The translations under genes were made by a program, and so were the position numbers. From Streptomyces antibioticus (GTDB lineage: Bacteria > Actinomycetota > Actinomycetes > Streptomycetales > Streptomycetaceae): 64,000 nucleotides of DNA. Position 1 is the stretch's first letter. Every line of letters starts with the position of its first letter. The notes under the pieces were generated by a model. That model did no database searches and was not told the origin of the DNA. It saw nothing but the letters and a program-made list of their open reading frames with translations. The stretch is from positions 248,001-312,000 of the forward strand of contig NZ_KQ948423.1 in the NCBI RefSeq assembly GCF_001514065.1, read 5' to 3'. Shown here in pieces: positions 34,028 to 42,256 of this stretch.

Positions 34028-36460
34028 TCAGACGTTAATCGTCTCGGTGAGACGGCGGTCCGTGATCGAGCGCCCGATCTGGATCTCGTACGAACCCTTC
34101 ACAAACGACCACGCACCCTCCTCCTCATTCCAGGTCTCGAAGGCCCGGCGGGGGATGTCCACCGTGACCTCGACGGTCTCACCGGGGGCCGCCTCGATCC
34201 CGGCGAAGCCGGCGAGGGCGCGCTCCGGGCGGTCGCCCGGCTCGGCGGGCGCGAGATAGACCTGGACCACCTCACGGCCCGGGCGCTCGCCGGTGTTGCG
34301 GACGCGGACCTTCACCGTCGTACCGGTGACCTCGGCGGATTCGTAGGCCCAGTCGGTGTAGCCGAGGCCGTGGCCGAAGGGGTACGAGGGGGTCCGGCCC
34401 TCCTTCGCCCAGGCGCGGTAGCCGATGAAGACGTCCTCGGTGTAGGGGAGCCGGCCGTCCTGCGGGGTGACCTGGGTGACCGGGGCGTCGGTCAGGGCGC
34501 CCCAAGTGGTGGGGAGGCGGCCGCCGGGCTCGTGGGCGCCGGTGAGGACGTCGGCGAGGGCCGCGCCGCCCTCCTGTCCGGGGAACCAGCTGAGCAGGAC
34601 GGCGGCGACCTCGTCGCGCCACGGGAGTTCCACCGGGGAGCCGGAGTTGACGACCACGACCGTGTTCGGGTTGGCGGCGGCGACGGCGCGGACCAGGTCG
34701 TCCTGGCGGCCGGGGAGGTTCATGTCCTTGCGGTCGAAGCCCTCGGACTCGACGCGGTCGGTGGTGGCGACCACGACGACGGCCGTGTCGGCGTTCCGGG
34801 CGGCGTCGACGGCCTCGGCGATCAGCTCGTCGGGGTCGCGCTGCGGCTCCTGGTGGGCGAGGGCGAAGGCGACGACCTTGAAGGGGAAGCCCTCGGGCAG
34901 CTGGAAGACATGGGTGAGGGAGACCTCGACCGGCTCTCCGGCGGTCAGTTCGACCTCGGCACGGGGCACCGGGGAGCCGAAGAAGGCCTCGAAGGGGTCG
35001 GTGGTGTCGGCGGGGAGCTGGAGGTCGTCGAAGTACGGGGTGCCGTCGACGGTGAGGGTGAAGGCGCCGACGCCCTTGACGCCGAAGGTGTGCGGGCCGG
35101 TGTCGCGCGGGGTGAAGGTGCCGGTGAGCTCGATGGTGTGGAGGGTGTCGTGGGTGACGCCTTCGGGGAGGTCGTTGCCCATCCACTGGATCTGGCCGTT
35201 GGGCGCGGAGCCGGTGCCGAGGACGTTTCCGTCGGCGTCCCGGCAGACGGCCCTCAGTGTGAAGCCCTTGTCGGCGACGGCGAGTTCGGTGTTCGGGTCG
35301 GCGCCGACGGCGTACGTCAGGTCGGGGAGGGCCGCGGTGAGGCCGTCGAGCGGGGAGACGATCCGGGACGGGAAGACGGTGGCGGAGCCGCCGCCGAGGA
35401 CACGGGCGTCGCGGGCGGCGGCGCCGATGAGGGCGACGCTCCCCGACCTCAGCGGAAGGGCGCCTTGATTGCGGACGAGCACGAAGGCGCGGCGGGCGAT
35501 CTCGCGGGCGAGCGCCTGGCCGTCGACGAGGTCGGGGAGTTCGGTGACGACGGGTTCGGCGTCCGCCAGGGCGCCGACGCGGGCGGCGAGCCGCAGGACG
35601 TTGCGGACGGCGGCGTCGACCTTGGCCTCGTCGACCTCGCCGTCCCGTACGGCCTGGGCGAGCGCGGGGCCGTAGACGGTCTGCGGGCCGGGCATGGCGA
35701 CGTCGAGGCCGCCCTCGATGGCGCCCTTGGTGGAGCGGGCGGCCATCCAGTCGGAGACGTTGTAGCCGTCGAAGCCCCACTCGCCGCGCGCGATCTCGTT
35801 CACCAGGTGGTGGTGCTCGGTCATGGTGACGCCGTTTACCTGGTTGTAGGCGGTCATGATGCCCCAGGGGTGGGCGTTCTCGACGATCAGCTCGAAGGGC
35901 CGCAGGTACAGCTCGCGCAGGGCCCGTTCGGAGACGAGGTTGTCGACGGTGAAGCGGTCGGTCTCGGCGTCGTTGGCGACGAAGTGCTTGACGGTGGTGC
36001 CGACGCCGCCGGACTGGACGCCGGTCACGTATCCCGCGCCGATCAGACCGGTGAGGTACGGGTCCTCGCTGTAGGCCTCGAAGTGGCGGCCGCCGAGCGG
36101 GGAGCGGTGCAGGTTGACGGTGGGGGCGAGCAGCACGTGGACACCCTTGCGGCGGGCCTCCTGGGCGAGCAGGACGCCTGCGCGGCGGGCGAGTTCGGGG
36201 TCCCAGGTGGCGCCGAGGGCGGTCGGGGAGGGCAGGGCGATCGACGGGTCGTCGGCGGTCCAGCGCACCCCTCGGACGCCGATCGGGCCGTCGGACATGA
36301 CGAGCGACTTCAGGCCGATCTCGGGCAGGGCGGGCAGCGTCCACATGTCCTGGCCGGACAGCAGCCGGGCCTTGGCGTCCAGGTCGAGCTTGCCGAGGGC
36401 GGCCTCGACGGCGGCGTCTCGGGCGTGGTCGGCCGGGGTCGTGGAGTGGGCACCCGCCAT
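34028..36460 (-). CDS. Glycoside hydrolase family 3 beta-glucosidase
   Basis: ATG 36460 follows AGGAGG and gives 810 residues. The GH3 (beta/alpha)8 domain occupies about 20-300 with the nucleophile Asp237 in GYNVSDWMA and the KHFVANDAETDR substrate motif at about 158. The alpha/beta sandwich follows (VLGGGSATVFP, then SPVELPW). A PA14-like insert at about 390-520 (TGTFTPRDTGPHTFGVKG) and a C-terminal fibronectin-III-like domain complete the cytosolic enzyme. No signal peptide, so it acts on imported disaccharides or glycosides. It is divergent from a TetR gene that likely controls it. Confidence 0.93.
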   Translation of the reverse strand: MAGAHSTTPADHARDAAVEAALGKLDLDAKARLLSGQDMWTLPALPEIGLKSLVMSDGPIGVRGVRWTADDPSIALPSPTALGATWDPELARRAGVLLAQEARRKGVHVLLAPTVNLHRSPLGGRHFEAYSEDPYLTGLIGAGYVTGVQSGGVGTTVKHFVANDAETDRFTVDNLVSERALRELYLRPFELIVENAHPWGIMTAYNQVNGVTMTEHHHLVNEIARGEWGFDGYNVSDWMAARSTKGAIEGGLDVAMPGPQTVYGPALAQAVRDGEVDEAKVDAAVRNVLRLAARVGALADAEPVVTELPDLVDGQALAREIARRAFVLVRNQGALPLRSGSVALIGAAARDARVLGGGSATVFPSRIVSPLDGLTAALPDLTYAVGADPNTELAVADKGFTLRAVCRDADGNVLGTGSAPNGQIQWMGNDLPEGVTHDTLHTIELTGTFTPRDTGPHTFGVKGVGAFTLTVDGTPYFDDLQLPADTTDPFEAFFGSPVPRAEVELTAGEPVEVSLTHVFQLPEGFPFKVVAFALAHQEPQRDPDELIAEAVDAARNADTAVVVVATTDRVESEGFDRKDMNLPGRQDDLVRAVAAANPNTVVVVNSGSPVELPWRDEVAAVLLSWFPGQEGGAALADVLTGAHEPGGRLPTTWGALTDAPVTQVTPQDGRLPYTEDVFIGYRAWAKEGRTPSYPFGHGLGYTDWAYESAEVTGTTVKVRVRNTGERPGREVVQVYLAPAEPGDRPERALAGFAGIEAAPGETVEVTVDIPRRAFETWNEEEGAWSFVKGSYEIQIGRSITDRRLTETINV

Positions 36461-36576
36461 TGGGTCCTCCTGGGTTCGGGGCTGCGCGGACCGCGGGGCC
36501 GTGCGTCCCGCGGTCCTCCCATCGTGCACCCGTCACCTGTAGGCCGGTAGGTTTCGTTACCTCTACGTTATTTTTG

Positions 36577-36597
36577 CCGTACGGTCATGCCGTACGG
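36577..36597. promoter_or_regulatory. Paired CCGTACGG boxes between GH3 and TetR genes
   Basis: GCCGTACGGT occurs twice (palindromic cores 36577-36584 and 36590-36597), 13 bp centre to centre, just upstream of the TetR start at 36605 and within the divergent promoter region. Two adjacent sites fit cooperative binding of two TetR dimers, repressing both genes. Confidence 0.55.
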
Positions 36598-36604
36598 TGA
36601 GCTC

Positions 36605-37165
36605 ATGAACGCCAGGGTCAGGAGCGACGCGCGGCGCGCGGAGATCGTGCGGGCGGCGCTGGAGGTGATCGCCGAGCGCGGTTACCGAGGGGCGAGCCTG
36701 GCCGCGGTCGCCGAGCGGGTGGGACTGACCCAGCAGGGCCTGCTGCACTACTTCCCGACCAAGGACGCCCTGCTCGTCGCCGTCCTCACCGAGCGGGACC
36801 AGTGGGACGCGGTGCCGGACACCCAGTGGCGGGTCGATCTCCTCGTCTCACTGGTCGAGTACAACGCGATGCGGCCCGGCATCATCCAGACCTTCTCGGC
36901 GCTGCTCGGCGAGAGCGTCACCGAGGGGCACCCGGCGCGCGGCTACTTCACCGAGCGCTACGCGAAAGTGCGCGAGAACATGGCGGCGGTGCTGCGCGCC
37001 GAGTACGGGGACCGGCTGCCGACCGGGCTCACCCCCGAGCGCACGGCACCGCTGCTGGTGGCGGTGATGGACGGACTTCAGTACCAGTGGCTGCTGGACC
37101 CGGAGTCGGTGGACATGCCGGGCGCCTTCCGGGACTTCCTCACGCTGCTGGGCGAGGAGAGCTGA
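36605..37165 (+). CDS. TetR-family regulator, probably of the GH3 glucosidase
   Basis: ATG 36605 (MNARVRSDARRAEIVRAA) is preferred over the in-frame ATG at 36587, which would lie inside the twin operator; length 186 residues. The helix-turn-helix reads IVRAALEVIAERGYRGASLAAVAERVGLTQQGLLHYFPTKDALL. The C-terminal part resembles the TetR_C_6/BetI-like group with MDGLQYQWLLDPESVD. It is divergent from the glucosidase gene with paired CCGTACGG boxes between. A sugar or glycoside ligand is plausible inference. Confidence 0.9.
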   Translation: MNARVRSDARRAEIVRAALEVIAERGYRGASLAAVAERVGLTQQGLLHYFPTKDALLVAVLTERDQWDAVPDTQWRVDLLVSLVEYNAMRPGIIQTFSALLGESVTEGHPARGYFTERYAKVRENMAAVLRAEYGDRLPTGLTPERTAPLLVAVMDGLQYQWLLDPESVDMPGAFRDFLTLLGEES

Positions 37166-37174
37166 ACCACCCGG

Positions 37175-37504
37175 CTACTGGCGCCAGATGACGGCGAGGG
37201 CCTTGCTCACCACGCATACGGCAGCGAAGGCCACGGCCCAGCCCAGGGCCCCGGCGGCGAACAGCGCGGCAACTCCCGCCCCGAACCAGAGCAGTTCGAA
37301 GCCGACGCGGACCGCACCGCGGGTCTTGTACGGTGCCTTCGGCGACCCGAAGCACGACCACAGCACGATGAGCACGACCGGGGCGCCGAGGCCGAGCAGC
37401 CAGGTGAGGGGGGTCGCCACGGGACGGGTGAAGCCCCAGTGGCCGACGGCCGCCAGCGCGCCCAGTTCGATGAGGAAGAGCACGCCGAGGTTGGTCGCCT
37501 TCAT
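37175..37504 (-). CDS. YrdB/DUF2568 family small membrane protein
   Basis: ATG 37504 (MKATNLGVLFLIELGAL) gives 109 residues with four hydrophobic helices. The sequence NLGVLFLIELGALAAVGHWGF, then LGAPVVLIVLWSCFGSPKAP, is typical of the DUF2568/YrdB family. No Shine-Dalgarno sequence is obvious, and a GTG 15 bp upstream is an alternative. Function unknown. It lies 9 bp from the convergent TetR stop. Confidence 0.75.
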   Translation of the reverse strand: MKATNLGVLFLIELGALAAVGHWGFTRPVATPLTWLLGLGAPVVLIVLWSCFGSPKAPYKTRGAVRVGFELLWFGAGVAALFAAGALGWAVAFAAVCVVSKALAVIWRQ

Positions 37505-37529
37505 GGAAGGCAGTATCACCCGGAAGGGA

Positions 37530-37919
37530 TCACTCCGGCGCGGGCACCGCGGCGACGACCTCCACCTCCACCTGGGCCTCCTCCCGGAACAGCCGCGGTA
37601 CCTCGAAGGTCATGCTGGTGGGCGGGGTGCCGGTGAGGAACTCCCGTCGCACGGCGCCGTATTCGGCGAGGCGACCGATGTCCGTCAGATAGGTCCGGAT
37701 GTTGATGACGTCGGCGAGCATCGCGCCGTGCGCCTTGAGCAGCGCCTCGATGGTCTCGAAGACGCCCCGGGTCTGCTCGGCGAGGGTGTCGCCCTCGGCG
37801 ATCTGGCCGGAGAGGAACAACAGGGCGCTGCCATCCGCCTGTTCGACGCGGGCGACCTGGGAGTAGTAGGGGCTCAGGGGCTGGGGTGCGGAGGCCGGGT
37901 TGCCGAGGGTGATCTTCAC
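37530..37919 (-). CDS. RidA/YjgF-family protein
   Basis: A 129-residue RidA-fold protein (MKITLGNPASAPQPLSPYYSQVARV). The core NIRTYLTDIG and late PTSMTFEVPRLFREEAQVEVEVVA fit the family, where a conserved Arg binds the carboxylate of the reactive enamine/imine. The motif Arg near RTYLTD is kept. RidA hydrolyses 2-aminoacrylate and related damage products, or acts in a pathway-specific way. It is 10 bp downstream of the dehydrogenase gene at 37929 and likely in the same operon. Confidence 0.9.
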   Translation of the reverse strand: MKITLGNPASAPQPLSPYYSQVARVEQADGSALLFLSGQIAEGDTLAEQTRGVFETIEALLKAHGAMLADVINIRTYLTDIGRLAEYGAVRREFLTGTPPTSMTFEVPRLFREEAQVEVEVVAAVPAPE

Positions 37920-37928
37920 GGGGTTCCT

Positions 37929-38726
37929 TCAGTGTGCGGCGGTACGGATGCGGGCGGCGGCCACGGAGATGTCGGTGCCGGGTTCGGCGACCCGCCGGTA
38001 GTGCGCCAACGCGGCCTCCGCCACGGGCAGTTCGGCGGCCTTCGTCGCCAGGTCGAGGTCCTTCACCGCGAGCGCCGTGTCGAAATGGACGCCCTCCGCG
38101 AAGGCACGGGCGACGGCTCCGCCGAGCGGACTGTTCGCGAGGGCTGCGCGGGCCGTCTCCCCGTCCAGACCGAGGGCGTCGGCGAGCCGCAGCGCCTCGG
38201 CGACGACCGCGATCCCGCCGATGACGGCCGAGTTGACGACGAGTTTGAGCGCGGCGCCGGAGCCGAGCGGCCCGGTGCGGGTGACGGTGCCGAGGTGCGC
38301 GAGGACATGCTCGACGCGGGCCGTGTCACCGCCCGCGAGAATGCCGAGCGTGCCCGCGGCGGCCTTGTCGGTGCTGCCCATGACGGGCGCGTCGACGACC
38401 GACACCCCGGTGAACCGGTCGAGTCGGCGTACGGCGTCGGGCCCGACGGTGGACATGTCGATCCAGCAGGTGCCGGGCCGCACGGCGTCCGTCACGGCCT
38501 CGGCGACCGCGTCCAGCGCCTCCGGCCCGGCGAGCATCGTGATCACGACGTCGGCGTCCCGTACGGCGTCGGCGGGCGACGCGGCCGCGACGGCTCCCTC
38601 GGCGACGAGGGGCACGGTCTTCTCGGCGGTGCGGTTCCAGACGGTCAACGGGTGGCCGGCGGCGAGGAGTCGGCGGGCCATGGGGGCGCCCATGTGCCCG
38701 AGGCCCAGGAATGCGATGTGCTCCAT
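37929..38726 (-). CDS. 3-hydroxyisobutyrate-dehydrogenase-family oxidoreductase
   Basis: ATG 38726 (MEHIAFLGLGHMGAPMA) gives 265 residues of the beta-hydroxyacid dehydrogenase family. The Rossmann loop GLGHMGAPMA is at residues 8-17; the substrate-binding segment DAPVMGSTDKAAAG and the catalytic Lys region (KLVVNSAVIGG) match. NAD(P)-dependent oxidation of a 3-hydroxyacid or reduction of an imine/semialdehyde is expected. It is divergent from a LysR gene and followed by RidA, suggesting an amine- or imine-related pathway. Confidence 0.9.
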   Translation of the reverse strand: MEHIAFLGLGHMGAPMARRLLAAGHPLTVWNRTAEKTVPLVAEGAVAAASPADAVRDADVVITMLAGPEALDAVAEAVTDAVRPGTCWIDMSTVGPDAVRRLDRFTGVSVVDAPVMGSTDKAAAGTLGILAGGDTARVEHVLAHLGTVTRTGPLGSGAALKLVVNSAVIGGIAVVAEALRLADALGLDGETARAALANSPLGGAVARAFAEGVHFDTALAVKDLDLATKAAELPVAEAALAHYRRVAEPGTDISVAAARIRTAAH

Positions 38727-38754
38727 GGCCACGACGCTATGCGGCGGCCGACAG

Positions 38755-38769
38755 ATGCGACAAGCGAAT
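38755..38769. promoter_or_regulatory. LysR-type box (AT-N11-AT)
   Basis: AT-GCGACAAGCGA-AT with imperfect dyad ATGCG/CGAAT lies between the divergent dehydrogenase (38726) and LysR (38786) genes. This T-N11-A pattern is the consensus site of LysR-type regulators and supports control of both genes by the adjacent regulator. Confidence 0.55.
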
Positions 38770-38785
38770 GTCTAGCATGGCTGCC

Positions 38786-39739
38786 ATGCCGACCTCGCAT
38801 GACTCGCGTGAATTCGAGACGCTCGACCTCTCGACCGTCTGGCTCCGGGCGTTCCTGGAGGTCGCCCGGCAGGGGTCCTTCACGGTCGCCGCGCGGAGCC
38901 TCGGCTGGACCCAGTCCGCGGTGTCCCGGCAGATCTCCTCGCTGGAGACGGCACTCGGCGGCGCCCCGCTCTTCGACCGGCTGCCGAGGGGCGTACGGCT
39001 CACCGAGGCCGGTCGCGTCCTCGTGCCGTACGCCGAGACCGTCGCCGAGGCGCTGCGCGGCGCCGGGCGGGAGCTCAGCGCCCTGCGGGAACTCGCGGGC
39101 GGGCGGCTGCGGTTCGGGGCGTTCGCGACGGCCGACGCGGCGCTGGTGCCGCAGGCGCTGGCCGCGTTCCGGGCACGGCATCCGAAGGTGCGGGTCGCCC
39201 GCGAGGAGGGCCTCACGCCGAGGCTCCTGGATCGGCTGACCGCCGGCCATCTGGACCTGGCGGTCGTCTCGACGACGGGCCGCCCGCCTCTGGAGTCGTA
39301 CGACCTTCACCATCTCCTCGACGAGTCCCTGTACGTCGCCGTGCCCGCCGGACATCCGCTGGCGGGCGGCGGCCCGGTGCGGCTCGGTCGGTTCGCCGAC
39401 GCGGACTGGATCTCGGGGAGTGCGCGGCCGGAGGGGACGCTGTTGGACGCGGCCCTTCGGGAGGGGTTCCGGCCGCGGGTGGCTCATGTCGTCGCCGAGT
39501 GGACGGCTAAGCAGGGGTATGTGGCGGCGGGGCTGGGGGTGACGTTGGTGCCGGCGCTGGCGGCGGGGTCGGTGCGGTCGGACGTCGTCCTGGTGCCGGT
39601 GCGGGATGAAGGGGGGCCGGCGCGGGCGGTGTACGCGGCGACGGTTCGGGGGCGGGTGGTGGCGCCGGTGGTGGAGGCGTTCGTGTCGGCGTTGCGGGAG
39701 GGGGCGGGGCGGGTTGCTGTGGGGGGCGGAGGGCTGTGA
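38786..39739 (+). CDS. LysR-family transcriptional regulator
   Basis: ATG 38786 is chosen because the earlier in-frame ATG at 38768 would fall inside the presumed LysR box; length 317 residues. The N-terminal HTH reads LRAFLEVARQGSFTVAARSLGWTQSAVSRQISSLETALGG. The effector domain (about 95-290) is periplasmic-binding-protein-like with RLRFGAFATADAALVPQALAAF. The partner gene encodes a 3-hydroxyisobutyrate-dehydrogenase-like enzyme, so a related metabolite is a plausible inducer. Confidence 0.9.
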   Translation: MPTSHDSREFETLDLSTVWLRAFLEVARQGSFTVAARSLGWTQSAVSRQISSLETALGGAPLFDRLPRGVRLTEAGRVLVPYAETVAEALRGAGRELSALRELAGGRLRFGAFATADAALVPQALAAFRARHPKVRVAREEGLTPRLLDRLTAGHLDLAVVSTTGRPPLESYDLHHLLDESLYVAVPAGHPLAGGGPVRLGRFADADWISGSARPEGTLLDAALREGFRPRVAHVVAEWTAKQGYVAAGLGVTLVPALAAGSVRSDVVLVPVRDEGGPARAVYAATVRGRVVAPVVEAFVSALREGAGRVAVGGGGL

Positions 39740-39752
39740 ACTACCTGCGGGC

Positions 39753-39814
39753 GGGTGGGGGCTGGTCGCGCCCACGCGGCGGAGCCGCACATCGATACAG
39801 CCCCGCGCCCCCAG
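39753..39814. repeat. Dispersed GTCGCGC-type palindromic repeat, long form
   Basis: GGGTGGGGGCTGGTCGCG at 39753-39770 and CAGCCCCGCGCCCCC at about 39798-39812 form the two arms of the repeat, with a GC-rich middle (ACGCGGCGGAGCCGCAC) that itself folds. It lies in the 181-bp gap before the secreted PCP-like gene. It is a longer variant of the element found at 3091 and in the Ter fusion gene. Confidence 0.65.
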
Positions 39815-39920
39815 CTGGGACACGGTGCCGCCCCTTCCCAGTCACGCACCATGGCGTAGACCACTTCCGTCACGCCATACTCAGCGCACTCCCCCCACAC
39901 CATACGGAGGCTGAACTCCC

Positions 39921-41156
39921 GTGACTTCCCTACGTGTTCGCATCGGCGTTCTCGGATTCACCCTGATGGCCGGCCTCACGGTCACCCCGCACCCGGCCCA
40001 GGCTGCCGCCGCCACCGTCGAGGAGCAGCGGCTGGGCAACGCGGTTCCTCAGGAGATCCTCCGGCGGTCCGGCTTCGACTCCGTGGCACCGGAGTTCGCC
40101 GAGGCGCTCGGCGCGGCGCACTCCTACGCGCAGGCCCGCCGGATCGTCGTACGCGAAGGGTCGGCCCTGTGGGAGCGGGCCGTCGACCGGGCGCAGGGGC
40201 GTGGGCCCGCGGGTGGGGATCTGAGCCGGGACGATGACCGGCCGCTGTACTGGGCGCGGTTGGGGATGACCAGGGAGGTGCGGGGCTGGGAGCCGGGGTT
40301 CGGGCTCAGTGAGGCCCAACGGGCTTCCCTGCTGGACCAGTTGGAGCGGACCTCGCGTGGGCAGACCGACATCCACTACCCCAAGGGCCCCTACAAGCGG
40401 GTCCTCGTCACCGGGTTCGATCCGTTCACGCTCGACCGGGACATCCGGATCTCCAACCCGTCCGGGGCGACCGCGCTCGCGCTCGACGGGACGGTGATCG
40501 AGACGGCGGACGGGCCCGCGCGGGTGGAGACGGCCATGTTCCCGGTGCGTTGGCAGGACTTCGCGGACGGCACGGTGGAGCGGACGCTGCGGCCGTATCT
40601 GAGGAAGGTCGATCTGTTCACGACCGTCAGCCAGGGGCGGGTCGGGCGGTTCGACGTCGAGCGGACCAACGGGGCCTGGCGGGGCGGGTTCGGGGACAAC
40701 GAGAACGTGAGCCGGACGGAGACCGTGCCGGTCGCCGATCCGGCCTCGCAGCCGCAGTGGACGACGACGACCTTGCCGTACCAGGCGATCGTGGCCGCGA
40801 CCACCGGCCGGTTCCCGGTCTACGACAACACGAGCGTGACCGAGATACCGGTCGGTGGGACGGATCCCGTCGTCCGTCCGGACGGGCCCACGGAGGGGTC
40901 GACGGCCCGGGCCGGGGGCGGCGGGAACTACCTCTCCAACGAGATCGCGTACCGTGCCACGCTGTTGCGGGACCGGCTCGGACTGCATGACCGGCTGCCG
41001 GGCGGCCATGTGCACACGCCCGTGCTGCAGTTCGGGGCCGGGAACACGACCGAGGTGACCGACCCGGAGTTCGTGGCGAACCGGCTGGACATCATCGCGC
41101 AGGTACGGGCGATCCTGACGGTCGCCGTCAGTGCGACGGAGCGAACGCGAGGCTGA
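39921..41156 (+). CDS. Secreted pyroglutamyl-peptidase-like protein lacking catalytic Cys
   Basis: GTG 39921 with GGAGG upstream; 411 residues, signal peptide about 1-30 (ending AQAAAA). The C-terminal 250 residues resemble pyroglutamyl peptidase I (family C15): VLVTGFDPF at 161-169, the NPSG motif at 179-182 and GHVHTP carrying the expected catalytic His (about 365). But the nucleophile Cys position in the motif (G)NYLSNEIAY is Ser339, and the Glu of GEA is replaced near QG at 238. The 130-residue N-terminal helical part is extra. So this is a secreted relative with a changed or missing active site. Confidence 0.72.
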   Translation: MTSLRVRIGVLGFTLMAGLTVTPHPAQAAAATVEEQRLGNAVPQEILRRSGFDSVAPEFAEALGAAHSYAQARRIVVREGSALWERAVDRAQGRGPAGGDLSRDDDRPLYWARLGMTREVRGWEPGFGLSEAQRASLLDQLERTSRGQTDIHYPKGPYKRVLVTGFDPFTLDRDIRISNPSGATALALDGTVIETADGPARVETAMFPVRWQDFADGTVERTLRPYLRKVDLFTTVSQGRVGRFDVERTNGAWRGGFGDNENVSRTETVPVADPASQPQWTTTTLPYQAIVAATTGRFPVYDNTSVTEIPVGGTDPVVRPDGPTEGSTARAGGGGNYLSNEIAYRATLLRDRLGLHDRLPGGHVHTPVLQFGAGNTTEVTDPEFVANRLDIIAQVRAILTVAVSATERTRG

Positions 41157-41388
41157 TGCCGAGGCCGGCCAGGACCGAACCGATCACCTTGTTGAGGACC
41201 TTCTGGCCGCGCAGCATCAGGGTGCGCATCCGGTCGTGCGAGAAGAAGACTGCGACGACGCCGGTCGCGGCGAGGAGGCCGGTGCTGCGGCCGTGGAGGT
41301 AGTTGTTGCGGACGACCATGGCGAAGTCGGCGCCGGGGGCGATGACGGCCAGGACGGTGATGACGGCGACAGCGAATACCTCGGTCAC
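41128..41388 (-). pseudogene. Internally deleted LysE-family exporter remnant
   Basis: GTG 41388 gives an 86-residue frame. The first 43 residues (VTEVFAVAVITVLAVIAPGADFAMVV...) match the start of LysE/RhtB transporters. The rest (VVAVFFSHDRMRTLMLRGQ and onward to AFAPSH) matches the C-terminal end of the same family. About 120 central residues are missing, since full-length members have about 205. The fusion stays in frame. The product would have too few helices for transport. It overlaps the EI24 stop by 4 bp (GTGA) and the convergent PCP-like gene end by 29 bp. Confidence 0.7.
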
Positions 41389-42170
41389 GAGGTGACTTCC
41401 TCTATGTCGTCGGAGTCGTCGAGCGTCTCCTCGCCCAGCAGTTCGCGGGCCATGAGGGTGGCGCCGGCGACCGCGCCCGGCATCAGGAACACCGCGACGA
41501 ACGGGACCAGGAAGGCCAGGCCCAGGGGCGTGCCGAAGCCCCAGACCAGGGTCTTGCGGGAGCGGAGCAGGGCGAGCCGGTCGCGGAGTTCGACGCCTCG
41601 GCGCTGCATCGCGACGGCGACGAGTTCCTCGGTGAGGAAGAAGCCGGTGACGAAGAAGCCGATGACGGGGACGACCGTCTGTCCGACGAACGGGATGAAG
41701 CCCAGGCCGAAGAGCAGGACGCCCCACAGCAGTGCGCGGAAGAGGATCCTGAGGCTGTCCCGCGCCGAGATCCACAGCTCCCGCCAGAGCGGCAGGTTCG
41801 ACTCGGGGGCGGTGCCGTCCGGGGAGACGTCACGGTCCACCTTCTCCGACAGGCTCTCGTAGAACGGCTGGCCTATCAGCAGGGTGACCGCGGTGAAGGT
41901 GAGGACCGCGAGGGCCAGGGCGAGCGCCCACAGCACGACGGTGAGAAAGCCGCGGAAGAGCGCCGGCCAGGGGCTCGACCAGTCGTCGGCGAACGGTGTC
42001 GCCCAGGCGACGAAGTCGTCCCCCCAGATCGCGAGCGACACCAGGGCCGCCCCGTAGAGAACGAGGGTGATGAGCCCCGGGATCAGCCCGAACTCGTACT
42101 GCTTGCCGTGCCGGGCCACCCACCGCTGGCCCTTCAGGAGATATGTGAACCCCGCCCCAAGATCGCGCAT
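41385..42170 (-). CDS. EI24-domain integral membrane protein
   Basis: A 261-residue polytopic protein (MRDLGAGFTYLLKGQRWV). The EI24/CysZ-like domain is seen in the paired helices and in IGQPFYESLSEKV and FGTPLGLAFLVPFVAVFLMPGAVAGATLMARE. Six to eight helices are likely. TAGAGT six bases before the ATG (42177-42182, minus strand) suggests a leaderless transcript. Some EI24/CysZ proteins take part in sulfate uptake; no adjacent cysteine gene supports that here. It is coupled by GTGA overlap to the LysE remnant downstream. Confidence 0.8.
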   Translation of the reverse strand: MRDLGAGFTYLLKGQRWVARHGKQYEFGLIPGLITLVLYGAALVSLAIWGDDFVAWATPFADDWSSPWPALFRGFLTVVLWALALALAVLTFTAVTLLIGQPFYESLSEKVDRDVSPDGTAPESNLPLWRELWISARDSLRILFRALLWGVLLFGLGFIPFVGQTVVPVIGFFVTGFFLTEELVAVAMQRRGVELRDRLALLRSRKTLVWGFGTPLGLAFLVPFVAVFLMPGAVAGATLMARELLGEETLDDSDDIEEVTS

Positions 42171-42256
42171 GGCCGAACTCTATCGGGCGGCCGGGTCGGG
42201 GTCCGTGGTCGTGGCCACCCCCCTGCTGCTCACCCGGCCGCCACCTCCACCACCGC

